Part shown: positions 7,715-17,016 of the stretch, piece after piece
Numbering within the stretch: the first letter of the stretch is position 1
Layout of the letters: each line of letters starts with the position of its first letter
Source of the DNA: Zavarzinella sp.
GTDB lineage: Bacteria; Planctomycetota; Planctomycetia; Gemmatales; Gemmataceae
NCBI GenBank assembly: GCA_041399155.1
Contig: JAWKTI010000004.1
Span: forward strand, 434,001 to 498,000
Reading direction: 5' to 3'
Length of the DNA: 64,000 nt
The notes under the pieces: model-generated
Seen by the model: the letters and a program-made list of their open reading frames with translations, nothing else
Databases searched by the model: none
Told to the model about the DNA's origin: nothing
Program-made: the position numbers and the translations under genes

Positions 7715-9847
7715 ATGAAGTGGTTAATCGGATGCATGCTCGGTTGTTGCCTGCCCATGTTCGCAGTGGGTCAGGATATTGTGACCGAGTTGGATGCGAT
7801 GTTGAAGGATTCGGCCAAAAAAGTCGCACCCAGCGTGGCACGGATCGAAACATCGGGCGGACAAGAAGCCGTGTGGGGTGCTGGCAAAAAAGGCCCGGAA
7901 GTGATGTTCCGCCGTGGGACAGGCGCTACCACTGGTATTGTGGTTTCTGAAGATGGTTACATTGTCACCAGTAGCTTCAACTTTCTGGGCAAACCAACCG
8001 CCATCTTTGTGACCGTGCCTGGCCAACCCCGAATGGTCGCGAAAATTGTCGGTACCGATCCCACCCGTATGTTAACAATGCTGAAAGTGGATGCCAAAGG
8101 CTTACCAGTTCCGAAGGCGCTCAGCCGTTCGGAAATGGAATCCGGTCAGTGGTGTGCTGCGTTAGGCCGTACCCTGAACCCCGATCTGGCGGTGAATCCC
8201 AGCATCAGCAAAGGGATTATCAGTGCCACTAACCGCGTGTGGGGGAAAGCAGTTCAGACCGATGCCAAAACTTCACCCGTAAACTACGGTGGCCCACTGG
8301 TTGATCTCTCTGGCAATATTTACGGCATTGTGGTGCCGATTTCACCCAACTCCACCGCTGAAACGGCTGGCTTTGAATGGTACGATTCCGGAATTGGCTT
8401 TGCCGTTCCGCTGGAAGATGTCTTCAAAACGCTCCCCAAATACAAAGCTGGTACTCCCGAAAATCCTGTGACTCTGGAAGCAGGCAAGCTCGGGGTCAAT
8501 TTTCGCGAACAGGACCGTTATTCCCAAACGATTACCATTGGCACCGTAGCACCAGCATCAGCGGCTCAGAAAGCTGGCCTGCAGGTAGGCGACGTGGTGA
8601 TTGAAGCCAATGGCAAAGCGTTGTACAACCAGGCGTCGCTGTTGCATATTCTTGGCCCCACCTACGCTGGCGATAAAGTTTCGCTGAAAGTGAAGCGTGA
8701 TGACAAAGAAATGGAGTTCAAAGATATTGAACTCTCTGCAGTGACGCAGGTGTCCCAAACGGGTTTCCTGGGCATCCTGCCAATGCGGGACGATCCGGAA
8801 CTGGGTGTTGAAATTCGCTTTGTATATCCCAAATCACCCGCAGAGCAGGCTGGCCTGAAGGTGGGTGACCGGATTATGAAGGTGGGGCCAAAACCTGCCG
8901 GTCCGATGCCGAAGTTACCCCCAGGTGCTTCGCTGCTCCGTCCGTTTGCAGGTCGGGACCAGCTCGCAAAACTGCTCGAGAATACCCGCGTGGGTACGGA
9001 CATCCAGTTAGAAGTGAAACGCAAAGACGGGAAAACGGAAACGATCAGCCTGACACTGGCTGCCGCACCGGTAGATATTCCAGAAGAATTGCCAGAAAAA
9101 TCGTCCGCTGGTCTGGCATTAGCACCGGTAAAAAATCCGTTGCCACCCAAGAAAGGTGCCCCACCGAAAAAAGAAGTCGATCCCAAGCCGGTTCCTAAAA
9201 AGGAAGATTTGAAAACTGGCTTACAGCAGATCAAAAACATTGGCGAAGCTGGCCGTAATTTCTGGATTTACATTCCGGAAAATTACGATCCGAATATCGC
9301 CCACGGTATTGTGATGTGGCTGCATCCTGCCGGCCGAGATGGCCGTGATGCGGATGACATGACAGCACTATGGGGACAGTTTTGCGAAAAATACCACCTG
9401 ATCATGGTGGGATCGATCGCTGGCAGTAACACTGGTTGGGTCGCTGGTGAATCCGATGGAGTGATTGCTGACCTCCGCTGGGTGATGACCAACTACACCA
9501 TCGACAAGCAACGAGTCATCGTTCACGGTCAGGGTGTTGGTGGGCAAATGGCCTTTTATCTGGGCGTCAACCACAAAGATACCATCCGTGGGGTGGTTGC
9601 GGTTGGTGCGGTGATGGCCAATAATCCGAAAGAGCCTGTGGCAAACCAGCCAGTCAGCTTCCTGGTAATCGCAGGGGCCAAAGACCCTCTGATCAAGGAA
9701 ATTCAGGAAAGTGTCAACAAACTGACAGAAAAGAAATATGATGCGATGTTCCGTGAAATGAAACTTTCCGGCAAAGAGTATCTCAATGATGACCCGCCGA
9801 TCTTCTACGAAATGCTCCGTTGGATCGAAACAATGGATCGTCTGTAA
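7715..9847 (+). CDS. Trypsin-like + PDZ + alpha/beta-hydrolase fusion, likely pseudoenzyme
   Basis: 710 residues with a signal peptide (MKWLIGCMLGCCLPMFAVGQ) and a good ribosome-binding site (gggag). The trypsin-like domain at about 30-240 has VTSSFNFLG at the histidine site and PVNYGGPLVD at the serine site, so the triad is lost. Two PDZ modules follow (about 275-345 and 350-450), then a Pro/Lys linker, then an alpha/beta-hydrolase fold from about 510 (WLHPAGRDG, an esterase-like oxyanion region). Its nucleophile elbow reads HGQGVGGQ where GxSxG is expected, so this domain also lacks its serine. A secreted double pseudoenzyme is the simplest reading. Third member of the tandem HtrA-like family. 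Confidence 0.85.
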   Translation: MKWLIGCMLGCCLPMFAVGQDIVTELDAMLKDSAKKVAPSVARIETSGGQEAVWGAGKKGPEVMFRRGTGATTGIVVSEDGYIVTSSFNFLGKPTAIFVTVPGQPRMVAKIVGTDPTRMLTMLKVDAKGLPVPKALSRSEMESGQWCAALGRTLNPDLAVNPSISKGIISATNRVWGKAVQTDAKTSPVNYGGPLVDLSGNIYGIVVPISPNSTAETAGFEWYDSGIGFAVPLEDVFKTLPKYKAGTPENPVTLEAGKLGVNFREQDRYSQTITIGTVAPASAAQKAGLQVGDVVIEANGKALYNQASLLHILGPTYAGDKVSLKVKRDDKEMEFKDIELSAVTQVSQTGFLGILPMRDDPELGVEIRFVYPKSPAEQAGLKVGDRIMKVGPKPAGPMPKLPPGASLLRPFAGRDQLAKLLENTRVGTDIQLEVKRKDGKTETISLTLAAAPVDIPEELPEKSSAGLALAPVKNPLPPKKGAPPKKEVDPKPVPKKEDLKTGLQQIKNIGEAGRNFWIYIPENYDPNIAHGIVMWLHPAGRDGRDADDMTALWGQFCEKYHLIMVGSIAGSNTGWVAGESDGVIADLRWVMTNYTIDKQRVIVHGQGVGGQMAFYLGVNHKDTIRGVVAVGAVMANNPKEPVANQPVSFLVIAGAKDPLIKEIQESVNKLTEKKYDAMFREMKLSGKEYLNDDPPIFYEMLRWIETMDRL

Positions 9848-9883
9848 GTCGAAAAATTAAGACTTATTCATTTTTCCTGTCTG

Positions 9884-10999
9884 TCAGACTGTAATCACGC
9901 GGTTACGTGCGGCAATTTCCCACTGTTCTACCAGCTTGCCATCCTGAAGGATGTATGCAAACTGGTGCAACGCCACCGTGGGGCAGATATGCGTCGGAAT
10001 CGCCAGCAGTTCATCTCCAGGTCGAAAGTCGTGCCCATTGGGTAGATCAATTGTGAGATGTTCTTCATTTTGTGGGCCTACTGTGTAGTCATCAATGCCC
10101 AGAATGGTGCACCGCTGACCTGCAGGTGGGTCGGCAGCAACTGCTTTATGGCCCAGGTCCAGGGTAATTCTGCCAGGCGAAGGTAAAGACACCACACGGG
10201 TCAGCAGCACGGCAGCGGGGCGAAGGGTGCCTAAATCTTCAAATTTGTTTCCATACCCTACGTCGTAGAGCGTAAACGTCCCGGGGGAACATTGCAAACC
10301 TTCCAGATCCTGTTCCGCCCAGATGCGAAATGATGGTGTGCCACCTGCAATCACTCTGGGTGCCTTCAAGCCCAGTTTGGCCAGTTGGCTGCGAAACTCC
10401 CGAACCTGTTCGACAATCTGAACCACCAATTCCTGCCGCAGTTCATAACTGACAGCGTGATTGTGGCCATCGTACACATGTAAACCAAGCACCTGTAAGC
10501 ACTTAAAGCGATTCAGTGCCTGATAGAGTGCCACCGCCTCTTCGGTGGGCAGAATCCCAGTACGATTCTGGCCAACATTCAGATCAAGCCAGACACCGCA
10601 CGTTACCTGATGTGCGGACAGAGTATCCTCTAACAATTGGGCAATTGTCAAGTTGTCTACCAGCACACTGAACTGGGTCTGAGGATATTTCTGAATCAGA
10701 CGCACCAAACGGAGCAGATTGGGGCCCACCAGTGGGTAAGCGATCACCACCTCCGGCATCCCTTCCTGTGCCAGCATTTCCGCTTCGGCGATGGTGGCTG
10801 CCTTGTTCGATTGAATACCAATAGCCCGTTCCATCCGCACAATCTCTCGTGTCTTGTGCGTCTTCACGTGTGGGCACAATCGGCTGGCACTGCCCGCAAT
10901 CTCCAGTGCCGCCTTCAGGTTTTCTTCAATAATGTCCCGAAAGAAAATCAGCCCCGGGCTGAAGATCTCTTCCGGACGATCAATCTGGTAGGGTGTCAT
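9884..10999 (-). CDS. PLP enzyme, D-threonine aldolase / D-serine dehydratase-like
   Basis: 371 residues from the ATG at 10999 (MTPYQIDRPEE); the frame extends upstream to 11128 but overlaps nadR. An alanine-racemase-like TIM barrel carries the PLP lysine in LCPHVKTHKTREI. Near the C-terminus, PTHICPTVALHQ supplies the His and Cys seen as metal ligands in the DSD1/D-threonine aldolase group. The family cleaves D-threonine or related beta-hydroxy-D-amino acids, or dehydrates D-serine. The substrate here is not decided by sequence. Downstream of pnuC-nadR on the same strand with a gap of about 90 bp. Tail-to-tail with the protease fusion. Confidence 0.82.
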   Translation of the reverse strand: MTPYQIDRPEEIFSPGLIFFRDIIEENLKAALEIAGSASRLCPHVKTHKTREIVRMERAIGIQSNKAATIAEAEMLAQEGMPEVVIAYPLVGPNLLRLVRLIQKYPQTQFSVLVDNLTIAQLLEDTLSAHQVTCGVWLDLNVGQNRTGILPTEEAVALYQALNRFKCLQVLGLHVYDGHNHAVSYELRQELVVQIVEQVREFRSQLAKLGLKAPRVIAGGTPSFRIWAEQDLEGLQCSPGTFTLYDVGYGNKFEDLGTLRPAAVLLTRVVSLPSPGRITLDLGHKAVAADPPAGQRCTILGIDDYTVGPQNEEHLTIDLPNGHDFRPGDELLAIPTHICPTVALHQFAYILQDGKLVEQWEIAARNRVITV

Positions 11000-11090
11000 G
11001 CGATGTATCCGTTTCTCATGTCGATGATTCACCAAGTTTACGATATTGCAGTTGGAAAAGGAATTCGCGATTGGGTTAGGATGAAATGTT

Positions 11091-12104
11091 TCATTGAAGT
11101 CGGTGGGTGATATCCAGTATATTGCCAAATTTTCGATGCTGTCGCAGGATTTCGCTCACTTGCGTTACCCGTTCATCCAACGTGCCCCTGATTCGAAAGA
11201 ACGGCACCTGCCTTTCAGCTAAATCATCAATAATCTGCTGTTGAAACCACTTTCTTTTCTGATCGCCACTACGGTCCCAGGTATCGGCATAGGGGATATC
11301 GGTGTCACAGAGAAAGTATAAGTCGTACCCTTTCTCTGCTTCTTTTGCAAGTCGCGTCAACACAGGACCAGCAGTACCGTGATAGTCCTTGGCAAAGAGA
11401 TAGGTCGTAATCGGGTTCGTGTCGCAGAAAAGGTATTTTCGAGCCTGCAGGATCCGCTCGTCTTCCTGTTTCAGATGTTCCGGTGCGATCTCTTCAAATT
11501 GCTCCAACGTGATTCGGCGATCAACCTGGTGATTCCGCCAATATTCTGCACCATATTCCGGCATCCAGACGGTATTGTGAAACTCTGCCAGGGTACTGGC
11601 GAGAGTCGTTTTTCCTGTGGATGGTGCACCCATGAAGCAGATCTTTGTAATCAGATCGGCATACACCACGGGTGAAAGAAATTGCCGACCTAGAAAATAG
11701 TCTTCGCGAAGTGCAGTCGCGCTGATCGGCACAGTCTTGCGTGGTTCATCGATCCTGCGGTCAACCGCCCCAAGTGCACGGCTGACGTGGTCTCCATAGA
11801 ACTCACTGGAATAGAAATGGGTAATGTGCAGTCCGTTGAGTTTTCGAAGAATGTAGTTTTCCTGCTCGCGACAAATCTCTGGAGTATTCCCATAGCCTTC
11901 TGGACCATCCCAAGCCTCAATAATCTTAATCGTGGGGTATAACTTTCTTATCCAGCCGGCACGCACCTGTAACGGAATCTCGATGACATCCGTAGCGTAC
12001 ACCATGACGAATAGCTCATCGACTTCAGCCAGAGCGGTTTCGATCATTAACTGGTGGCCAAGATGAAAAGGGGCAAATTTCCCCAGGGTTAGACCACGGC
12101 GCAT
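11091..12104 (-). CDS. nadR: NadR-like NMN adenylyltransferase / ribosylnicotinamide kinase
   Basis: 337 residues. The N-terminal nucleotidyltransferase domain carries the HxGH motif (FAPFHLGHQLMI) and a downstream ISATALRED element in place of the usual ISxTxxR. The C-terminal kinase domain has P-loop GAPSTGKTT near residue 165 and EYGAEYWR. This pairs nicotinamide riboside phosphorylation with adenylylation to NAD. There is no N-terminal HTH, so unlike the enterobacterial protein it should not be a repressor. It overlaps the 3' end of pnuC by 16 bp, which fits uptake followed by trapping of nicotinamide riboside. Confidence 0.93.
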   Translation of the reverse strand: MRRGLTLGKFAPFHLGHQLMIETALAEVDELFVMVYATDVIEIPLQVRAGWIRKLYPTIKIIEAWDGPEGYGNTPEICREQENYILRKLNGLHITHFYSSEFYGDHVSRALGAVDRRIDEPRKTVPISATALREDYFLGRQFLSPVVYADLITKICFMGAPSTGKTTLASTLAEFHNTVWMPEYGAEYWRNHQVDRRITLEQFEEIAPEHLKQEDERILQARKYLFCDTNPITTYLFAKDYHGTAGPVLTRLAKEAEKGYDLYFLCDTDIPYADTWDRSGDQKRKWFQQQIIDDLAERQVPFFRIRGTLDERVTQVSEILRQHRKFGNILDITHRLQ

Positions 12105-12814
12105 GGCGGCACCTCAGTATTCTCACAGGTGGACGATGACACTGATTTTTTGACGCCGGTGTTCCACCGCCAGTAGCCAAACAACGCATTCAGCAGGAAA
12201 AGCGACCACATCAGGATCATCAGATCTCCAGCATTGCCTCCCGCGCGGAAGCGCAGAACCCACATCCAGATCGTCACGATGTTGAGCAGGATATACAGCA
12301 ACCATTGTTCCTTGTAACGCCACATCATTAGAATTGTCGCCACGACAGATAGTACGTTTGTGGTGGCATCGATGAACGGCGTGTTCTGTCGAGGATTGAG
12401 GTTCAACAGCATTCCCAATCCAATGGTGCCTGCAATACAGATGGCCGCAACGGCGAACCGCTGCCCCCAGCTCATCTGCCTCATGGTGACTGTTCTGACT
12501 TTCGTCATGTGACGAGACCACATGATGTAACCAATAATGCCCATTGGAACAAAGAAGAACAAATTGAGATAGAGTTCACCAAAGAGACCGTTTTTGTACG
12601 CCAGATACGAATAAGAAAGACTGTTATAAATGCCGATGATGTATCCTTCACGTCGACCAATCGCAATCAGCCCTACGCAGAGAATGCCAGACAGGGATAC
12701 TGTCGCATCAAAAATGCTTGTTGCAAGATAGGCACTGAGGACACTTCCACAGATCAGTATCAATGCCAGCCAGGTGCGGTCGATCTTTGCAGACTGTGAT
12801 GCTTTGGGCTCCAT
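12089..12814 (-). CDS. pnuC: PnuC-family nicotinamide riboside transporter
   Basis: 241 residues with about seven to eight membrane segments. PnuC-like features include YNSLSYSYLAYKNGLFGELYL-type sequence in the first half and the tryptophan-rich segment WLLYILLNIVTIWMWV in the second. PnuC carriers move nicotinamide riboside by facilitated diffusion driven by intracellular phosphorylation, here by the NadR encoded immediately downstream with overlapping ends. The start is preceded by AAAGGAAAAC on the coding strand. The 182 bp gap to the moxR stop was inspected for a riboswitch-like fold and none was convincing. Confidence 0.92.
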   Translation of the reverse strand: MEPKASQSAKIDRTWLALILICGSVLSAYLATSIFDATVSLSGILCVGLIAIGRREGYIIGIYNSLSYSYLAYKNGLFGELYLNLFFFVPMGIIGYIMWSRHMTKVRTVTMRQMSWGQRFAVAAICIAGTIGLGMLLNLNPRQNTPFIDATTNVLSVVATILMMWRYKEQWLLYILLNIVTIWMWVLRFRAGGNAGDLMILMWSLFLLNALFGYWRWNTGVKKSVSSSTCENTEVPPCAVV

Positions 12815-12996
12815 TGTTTTCCTTTATTTCAGTAAGAATTGGTTATTCTACTGCACTGGAAGTATCTTTAGCAGTCTTGGAAATTGCGTTAAGTAGCCAT
12901 CTGTTCCAGAGGAAAGTCTGGGCCGATGTGTGCCAGAACGATTGCGTTCCGATGATATCTGATTGTTGATCGCAGAAATTGGCAATCGCTGGGTGG

Positions 12997-14022
12997 TTAA
13001 TGGCGTTTCGTTTTGCCTGCAGCTTCTTCAACTGGTGATGGCAGGACTTCAATCAGTCTGCGGATGATATCATCCGTACTGATCCCTTCCGCATCAGCCA
13101 GAAACGTTGTCATCATGCGGTGTCGTAATACCGGGTAGGCCACCTGACGAATATCTTCCGTGCTGACATGCAAGCGACCGTTGAGGACCGCTTTGGCCTT
13201 TCCTGCCAGAATCAGATACTGGCTGGCGCGTGGGCCTGCCCCCCAGGCAATCTGATCTGCCAGCCATTTGGGGGAACCAGGTTCTTTGGGGCGGGTGGCG
13301 CGTACCAGGTCGGCGGCGTATTGAAAAATGTGATCACCCACCGCGATATTCCGCACCACCTTCTGTAACCGCAGAATCGTCTGGGCATCCAGTACCTTGC
13401 TGATTTCCGGCTGGTGGCTGGATGTGGTGGCCTTCATAATCTGAATTTCTTCCGCCCGACTGGGGTAATGCACCTTGATGTGAAACATAAACCGATCCTG
13501 CTGTGCTTCCGGCAGTGGGTAGGTGCCTTCCTGTTCAATCGGATTCTGGGTGGCCAGCACAAAAAACGGCTCCGGCAATTCGTAAGTTGTCCCACCTGCG
13601 GTTACGTGGCGTTCCTGCATTGCCTCCAGCAGTGCCGCCTGCGTTTTCGGTGGGGTGCGGTTGATTTCATCCGCCAGAATCATGTTGGCAAACAACGGGC
13701 CGGGTAAAAATCGAAAGGTGCGGCGGCCCGTTTCGGGGTCATCCTGCAGAATATCTGTTCCTGTAATGTCGGCGGGCATCAGATCGGGGGTAAACTGGAT
13801 CCGTTTGAAACTCAGATCCATAATCCGTGCCACGGTGCTGATCAGCAAGGTCTTTGCCAGACCAGGCACCCCCACCAGCAGGCAATGCCCACGGCTGAAG
13901 ATCGCCATCAGCATCTGTTCAATTGCCTGGTGCTGCCCCACAATAATCTTGCCGATCTGCGTGGTCATTCGCTCGTAGGCAGCGGCGATTTCCTGCACTG
14001 CTTCTACATCACTCGCTGCCAT
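12997..14022 (-). CDS. MoxR-family AAA+ ATPase
   Basis: 341 residues. Walker A GVPGLAKT at about 57-64, Walker B MILADEINRTPPKTQAALLEAMQE, sensor 1 FVLATQNPIEQEGTYPLPEAQQDRF, and a C-terminal lid domain with LILAGKAKAVLNGR. This is the standard MoxR sequence signature at normal family length. MoxR ATPases usually act as chaperones for VWA-domain partners and sit beside DUF58 and VWA genes. No such partner lies next to it here; pnuC follows downstream on the same strand. Confidence 0.95.
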   Translation of the reverse strand: MAASDVEAVQEIAAAYERMTTQIGKIIVGQHQAIEQMLMAIFSRGHCLLVGVPGLAKTLLISTVARIMDLSFKRIQFTPDLMPADITGTDILQDDPETGRRTFRFLPGPLFANMILADEINRTPPKTQAALLEAMQERHVTAGGTTYELPEPFFVLATQNPIEQEGTYPLPEAQQDRFMFHIKVHYPSRAEEIQIMKATTSSHQPEISKVLDAQTILRLQKVVRNIAVGDHIFQYAADLVRATRPKEPGSPKWLADQIAWGAGPRASQYLILAGKAKAVLNGRLHVSTEDIRQVAYPVLRHRMMTTFLADAEGISTDDIIRRLIEVLPSPVEEAAGKTKRH

Positions 14023-14192
14023 TGAAAGGTCTCCATTGATATTCTAAGTGGCTTGCATCCCAGGGTTGCTCAGTTGGGATCAATTTTACCAATCCCAGGC
14101 TTCCCACCACTCTCCCACAAGGAGTGCGGAAAGGTATCTCTTTTCAGGATGCAAAAAAGAGATTCTACATCCAGTCTATCACCCCCTTCCTA

Positions 14193-14208
14193 TTCCCAAA
14201 TTTGGGAA
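14193..14208. promoter_or_regulatory. Perfect 16-bp palindrome upstream of moaC
   Basis: TTCCCAAATTTGGGAA is a perfect palindrome in the gap between the divergent moxR and moaC genes, about 75 bp before moaC. A GAAAAAG/CTTTTTC inverted repeat follows at about 14251-14269. Such a palindrome could be an operator for a dimeric regulator, but no regulator family was recognised. Confidence 0.35.
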
Positions 14209-14282
14209 AATAAGTTATCTCAACCACGTTTCAGCGGTTAGCCACATAGAAAAAGATTTTCTTTTTCAGGAATCTGGGAATC

Positions 14283-14768
14283 ATGAGCCAGCTCAGCCAT
14301 TTCGATGAATCCGGTGCCAGTCGCATGGTGGATATTTCTGCCAAAGCCAGCACCGCACGCGTTGCGGTGGCATCGGGTGTCATCATCATGGCACCCACCA
14401 CACTGGAAATGATTCAGTTACGGCAGTTTTCCAAAGGCGATGTGTGCGAGGTGGCTCGCCTGGCGGGGATTATGGCGGCAAAGCAAACCAGCCAGATCAT
14501 TCCGTTGTGCCACCCCATCCTGCTCAGTGGGATCACCGTCGATTTCGAAGTGGAATTGCCAGACCGCCTGAAAATTCTTGCCACAGTGAAAACCAGCGGG
14601 CAGACAGGCGTGGAAATGGAAGCATTAACTGCCGTAAGTGCTGCCGGATTAACTGTTTACGATATGTGCAAGTCAGTTGATCGTTCGATGGTGATTTCCC
14701 AGATTCAGTTAGAAACTAAAACAGGTGGCAAATCGGGTGATTACCACCGCGACACGGAACAGAAATGA
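14283..14768 (+). CDS. moaC: Cyclic pyranopterin monophosphate synthase
   Basis: 161 residues, normal MoaC length. Signature segments are SRMVDISAK near the start, GDVCEVARLAGIMAAKQTSQIIPLCHPI, and KTSGQTGVEMEALTAVSAAGLTVYDMCKSVD, which carry the active-site Lys and Asp residues. It acts with MoaA to convert GTP to cyclic pyranopterin monophosphate in molybdopterin synthesis. No other moa or moe gene is adjacent. Its stop overlaps the start of the prenyl synthase gene (ATGA at 14765), so the two are translationally coupled although functionally unrelated. Confidence 0.97.
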   Translation: MSQLSHFDESGASRMVDISAKASTARVAVASGVIIMAPTTLEMIQLRQFSKGDVCEVARLAGIMAAKQTSQIIPLCHPILLSGITVDFEVELPDRLKILATVKTSGQTGVEMEALTAVSAAGLTVYDMCKSVDRSMVISQIQLETKTGGKSGDYHRDTEQK

Positions 14769-15763
14769 TTAAGGCACCATTCACCATTGCTCACACACCT
14801 TTTGCGGAATCGTTGCCGCACGTTGGGTGCGAGGTGCTGCCCGATTTGGCACGCGTTGATGAGATTTTTCTCACAAGTCTGGATGCAATTCGTGGGCAAT
14901 TTCCCGAGTTGTTCCAGCACGTGCGATGTTACCACGGCAAGCGACTTCGACCAATTCTGATGCTGCTGGCCGCACGTGCCTGTGGGCAGGTGACCAGTGC
15001 CCACAATACTTTAGCTGCGGTGGTGGAACTGATCCACACAGCAACACTGGTACACGATGATATTCTGGATAACGCCACCAGTCGTCGGGATGTTGCCACG
15101 ATTCACCAACGGTGGGGCAACAAAGCAGCTATTCTGCTAGGCGATTTTCTCTTTTCGGAAGCCTACCGTTTGTGCAGCACCATCGATGCCACCGCTGGCC
15201 AGATGATTGGCGAGGCCACCTCGGCAGTTTGTCTGGGTGAAATGCAGCAAACGTTCCACGCGGGTAACCTGCACCTACGCCTCCATGAATATGAAGAGAT
15301 GATTGCGGGAAAAACGGGTGCATTGACGGCAGTTGCCACCAGAATGGGTGCATACTATGCTGGTGCATCGCCCAGCACCGTTGCAACACTGACCCAATTT
15401 GGCAGGCAGTTGGGAGTATTGTTCCAGATGGCAGACGACATTCTGGATTTAACCGGATCGGAACAGGAAACCGGCAAAACTTTGGGTACCGATCTGGCAC
15501 AGAAAAAATTAACGCTGCCACTGATTATGATGCTGGAAAAGCTTCATCCTGAAGACAAAACAGCCGCACGTGAGGCGATTGAAGGCAACAATCTTCGCCA
15601 GGTTCGCTATTTTCTCCAGCTTTCCCAGGCAATTGAACACTCTTATGAGTATGCCAATAATTTGATGGCTGAAACTGTGCAAAATTTGAACAATTTGCCC
15701 GATTCGGCGGCAAAATCTTCACTGAATCATCTTATACGACTAACTTTGCATCGCAGCAGATAA
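14765..15763 (+). CDS. Trans-polyprenyl diphosphate synthase (IspB/HepT type)
   Basis: 332 residues. The first aspartate-rich motif is LVHDDILDNA with the following SRRD, the second is QMADDILDLTG, and GKRLRP occurs near the N-terminus. Together these define the long-chain E-polyprenyl synthase family. It condenses isopentenyl diphosphate onto an allylic primer to make the quinone side chain (C35-C50). Chain length cannot be told by eye. Overlaps moaC by 4 bp. Conventional. Confidence 0.93.
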   Translation: MIKAPFTIAHTPFAESLPHVGCEVLPDLARVDEIFLTSLDAIRGQFPELFQHVRCYHGKRLRPILMLLAARACGQVTSAHNTLAAVVELIHTATLVHDDILDNATSRRDVATIHQRWGNKAAILLGDFLFSEAYRLCSTIDATAGQMIGEATSAVCLGEMQQTFHAGNLHLRLHEYEEMIAGKTGALTAVATRMGAYYAGASPSTVATLTQFGRQLGVLFQMADDILDLTGSEQETGKTLGTDLAQKKLTLPLIMMLEKLHPEDKTAAREAIEGNNLRQVRYFLQLSQAIEHSYEYANNLMAETVQNLNNLPDSAAKSSLNHLIRLTLHRSR

Positions 15764-15829
15764 TTGACCTTCCCAACATCTGGTGATACTGGCTACAATG
15801 CCAAAATCTGGACATTCTGGGTGGGATCG

Positions 15830-16981
15830 ATGTTAGTTACTGAGGAGAATCGCAGTCGCACGGCCCACACTGTTCAAGATAACACTAACGAAACCAGTCC
15901 CAAGCCACAAAAACAACGAAAGATTTTCTGGTCGCTATGGAAAGGTCTGGTCATCGGCCTTTTCCTCGCAGGCGGTGCAGAAATCGCTCGTATGGTATTA
16001 TTTTATAATACACATACGGTGGTTGAAGGCCGTGTTTACCGGTCTGCTCAACTTCCACCAGATAAACTGAAGGATTTTGTCGCAAAGCACAACATCCGCA
16101 CCGTGGTAAACCTGCGAGGCCGGGCACCTTCAGACTGGTACCCTCTGGAAGCACGTGCCACCCAGGAATTAAGAATTTCTCAGGAAGATATCACGACTTC
16201 TGCCAATCACCTACCGTCACCCACAGAAATGCAGCGCATGGTGGAAGTGTTTGACCAGACACAGTACCCCATTTTAATCCATTGTCAGCAGGGTGCCGAC
16301 CGCACCGGCCTGGCCTGTGCGTGTTACATGCTGCTCTATTCTGACCTGCCTTACGATGAGGCAATGGAGCAATTATCCCCACGTTATGGGCATTTGCCCA
16401 TGATGTCTACCTACGCGATGGATTACTTTTTTGTGATGTACCAACGCTGGCTGGCGGGCAGGAAACATGAGCCCGCACTCTTTCGCGATTGGATTCTGCA
16501 CCACTACCAGCCGGGCGTGGGGGCAGCAGAAATGCAGATTGTTGGCAAGAAGCAGGAATTTCAGGCTGGTGAGCCGATTTTGATCGAGGTAACCTGCACC
16601 AATATCAGTGCAGAACCGTGGGAATTCTACCCAGGTACAGGTGCCGGCATTCATCTTCGCTATTTTGTACACCCCGTCGTGGATGAAACGCAGCAGCAGG
16701 CCACCAGAAATAATACTTCGTTTTACGAACGTGCCTCCTACATCGGTGTGGCAGGCAATTTTCGCCGCACGGTGCCCCCGGGTGGCAAGATTACGTTAAA
16801 AATGCCTGTGCCAAAGTTGGAGCCAGGTGTATATTCACTAAAAGCGGATTTATCGGAACCAGGAAACCTGCCACCGAAGAATCTGTTGCCTGCGACGCAC
16901 CGATCGGACTTGATTGAACGAAGAACCGATTTTGTCCAGTATGGATCCAAACCACTACTTGTTAGTTTTCAAGTTCGCTGA
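15830..16981 (+). CDS. Membrane-anchored dual-specificity/tyrosine phosphatase-like protein
   Basis: 383 residues from the ATG at 15830; a TTG at 15764, directly after the previous stop, is a weaker alternative. A membrane segment (LWKGLVIGLFLAGGAEIA) is followed by a cysteine-phosphatase domain that starts VYRSAQLPPDKL and has the active-site loop HCQQGADRTGLA. The general acid aspartate is not pinned down. A C-terminal domain of about 150 residues looks beta-rich and of unknown function. The phosphatase domain resembles DSP/PTP-like enzymes of the kind acting on phosphoinositides or phosphotyrosine. Confidence 0.82.
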   Translation: MLVTEENRSRTAHTVQDNTNETSPKPQKQRKIFWSLWKGLVIGLFLAGGAEIARMVLFYNTHTVVEGRVYRSAQLPPDKLKDFVAKHNIRTVVNLRGRAPSDWYPLEARATQELRISQEDITTSANHLPSPTEMQRMVEVFDQTQYPILIHCQQGADRTGLACACYMLLYSDLPYDEAMEQLSPRYGHLPMMSTYAMDYFFVMYQRWLAGRKHEPALFRDWILHHYQPGVGAAEMQIVGKKQEFQAGEPILIEVTCTNISAEPWEFYPGTGAGIHLRYFVHPVVDETQQQATRNNTSFYERASYIGVAGNFRRTVPPGGKITLKMPVPKLEPGVYSLKADLSEPGNLPPKNLLPATHRSDLIERRTDFVQYGSKPLLVSFQVR

Positions 16982-17016
16982 TTGCAGATGCTGTAAAAAC
17001 GATGAAAGGAAAGACA

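Noticed and set aside
12815..12996. NAD-type riboswitch upstream of pnuC
   Set aside because: The 182-bp gap shows no recognisable conserved core or stable paired structure by eye.
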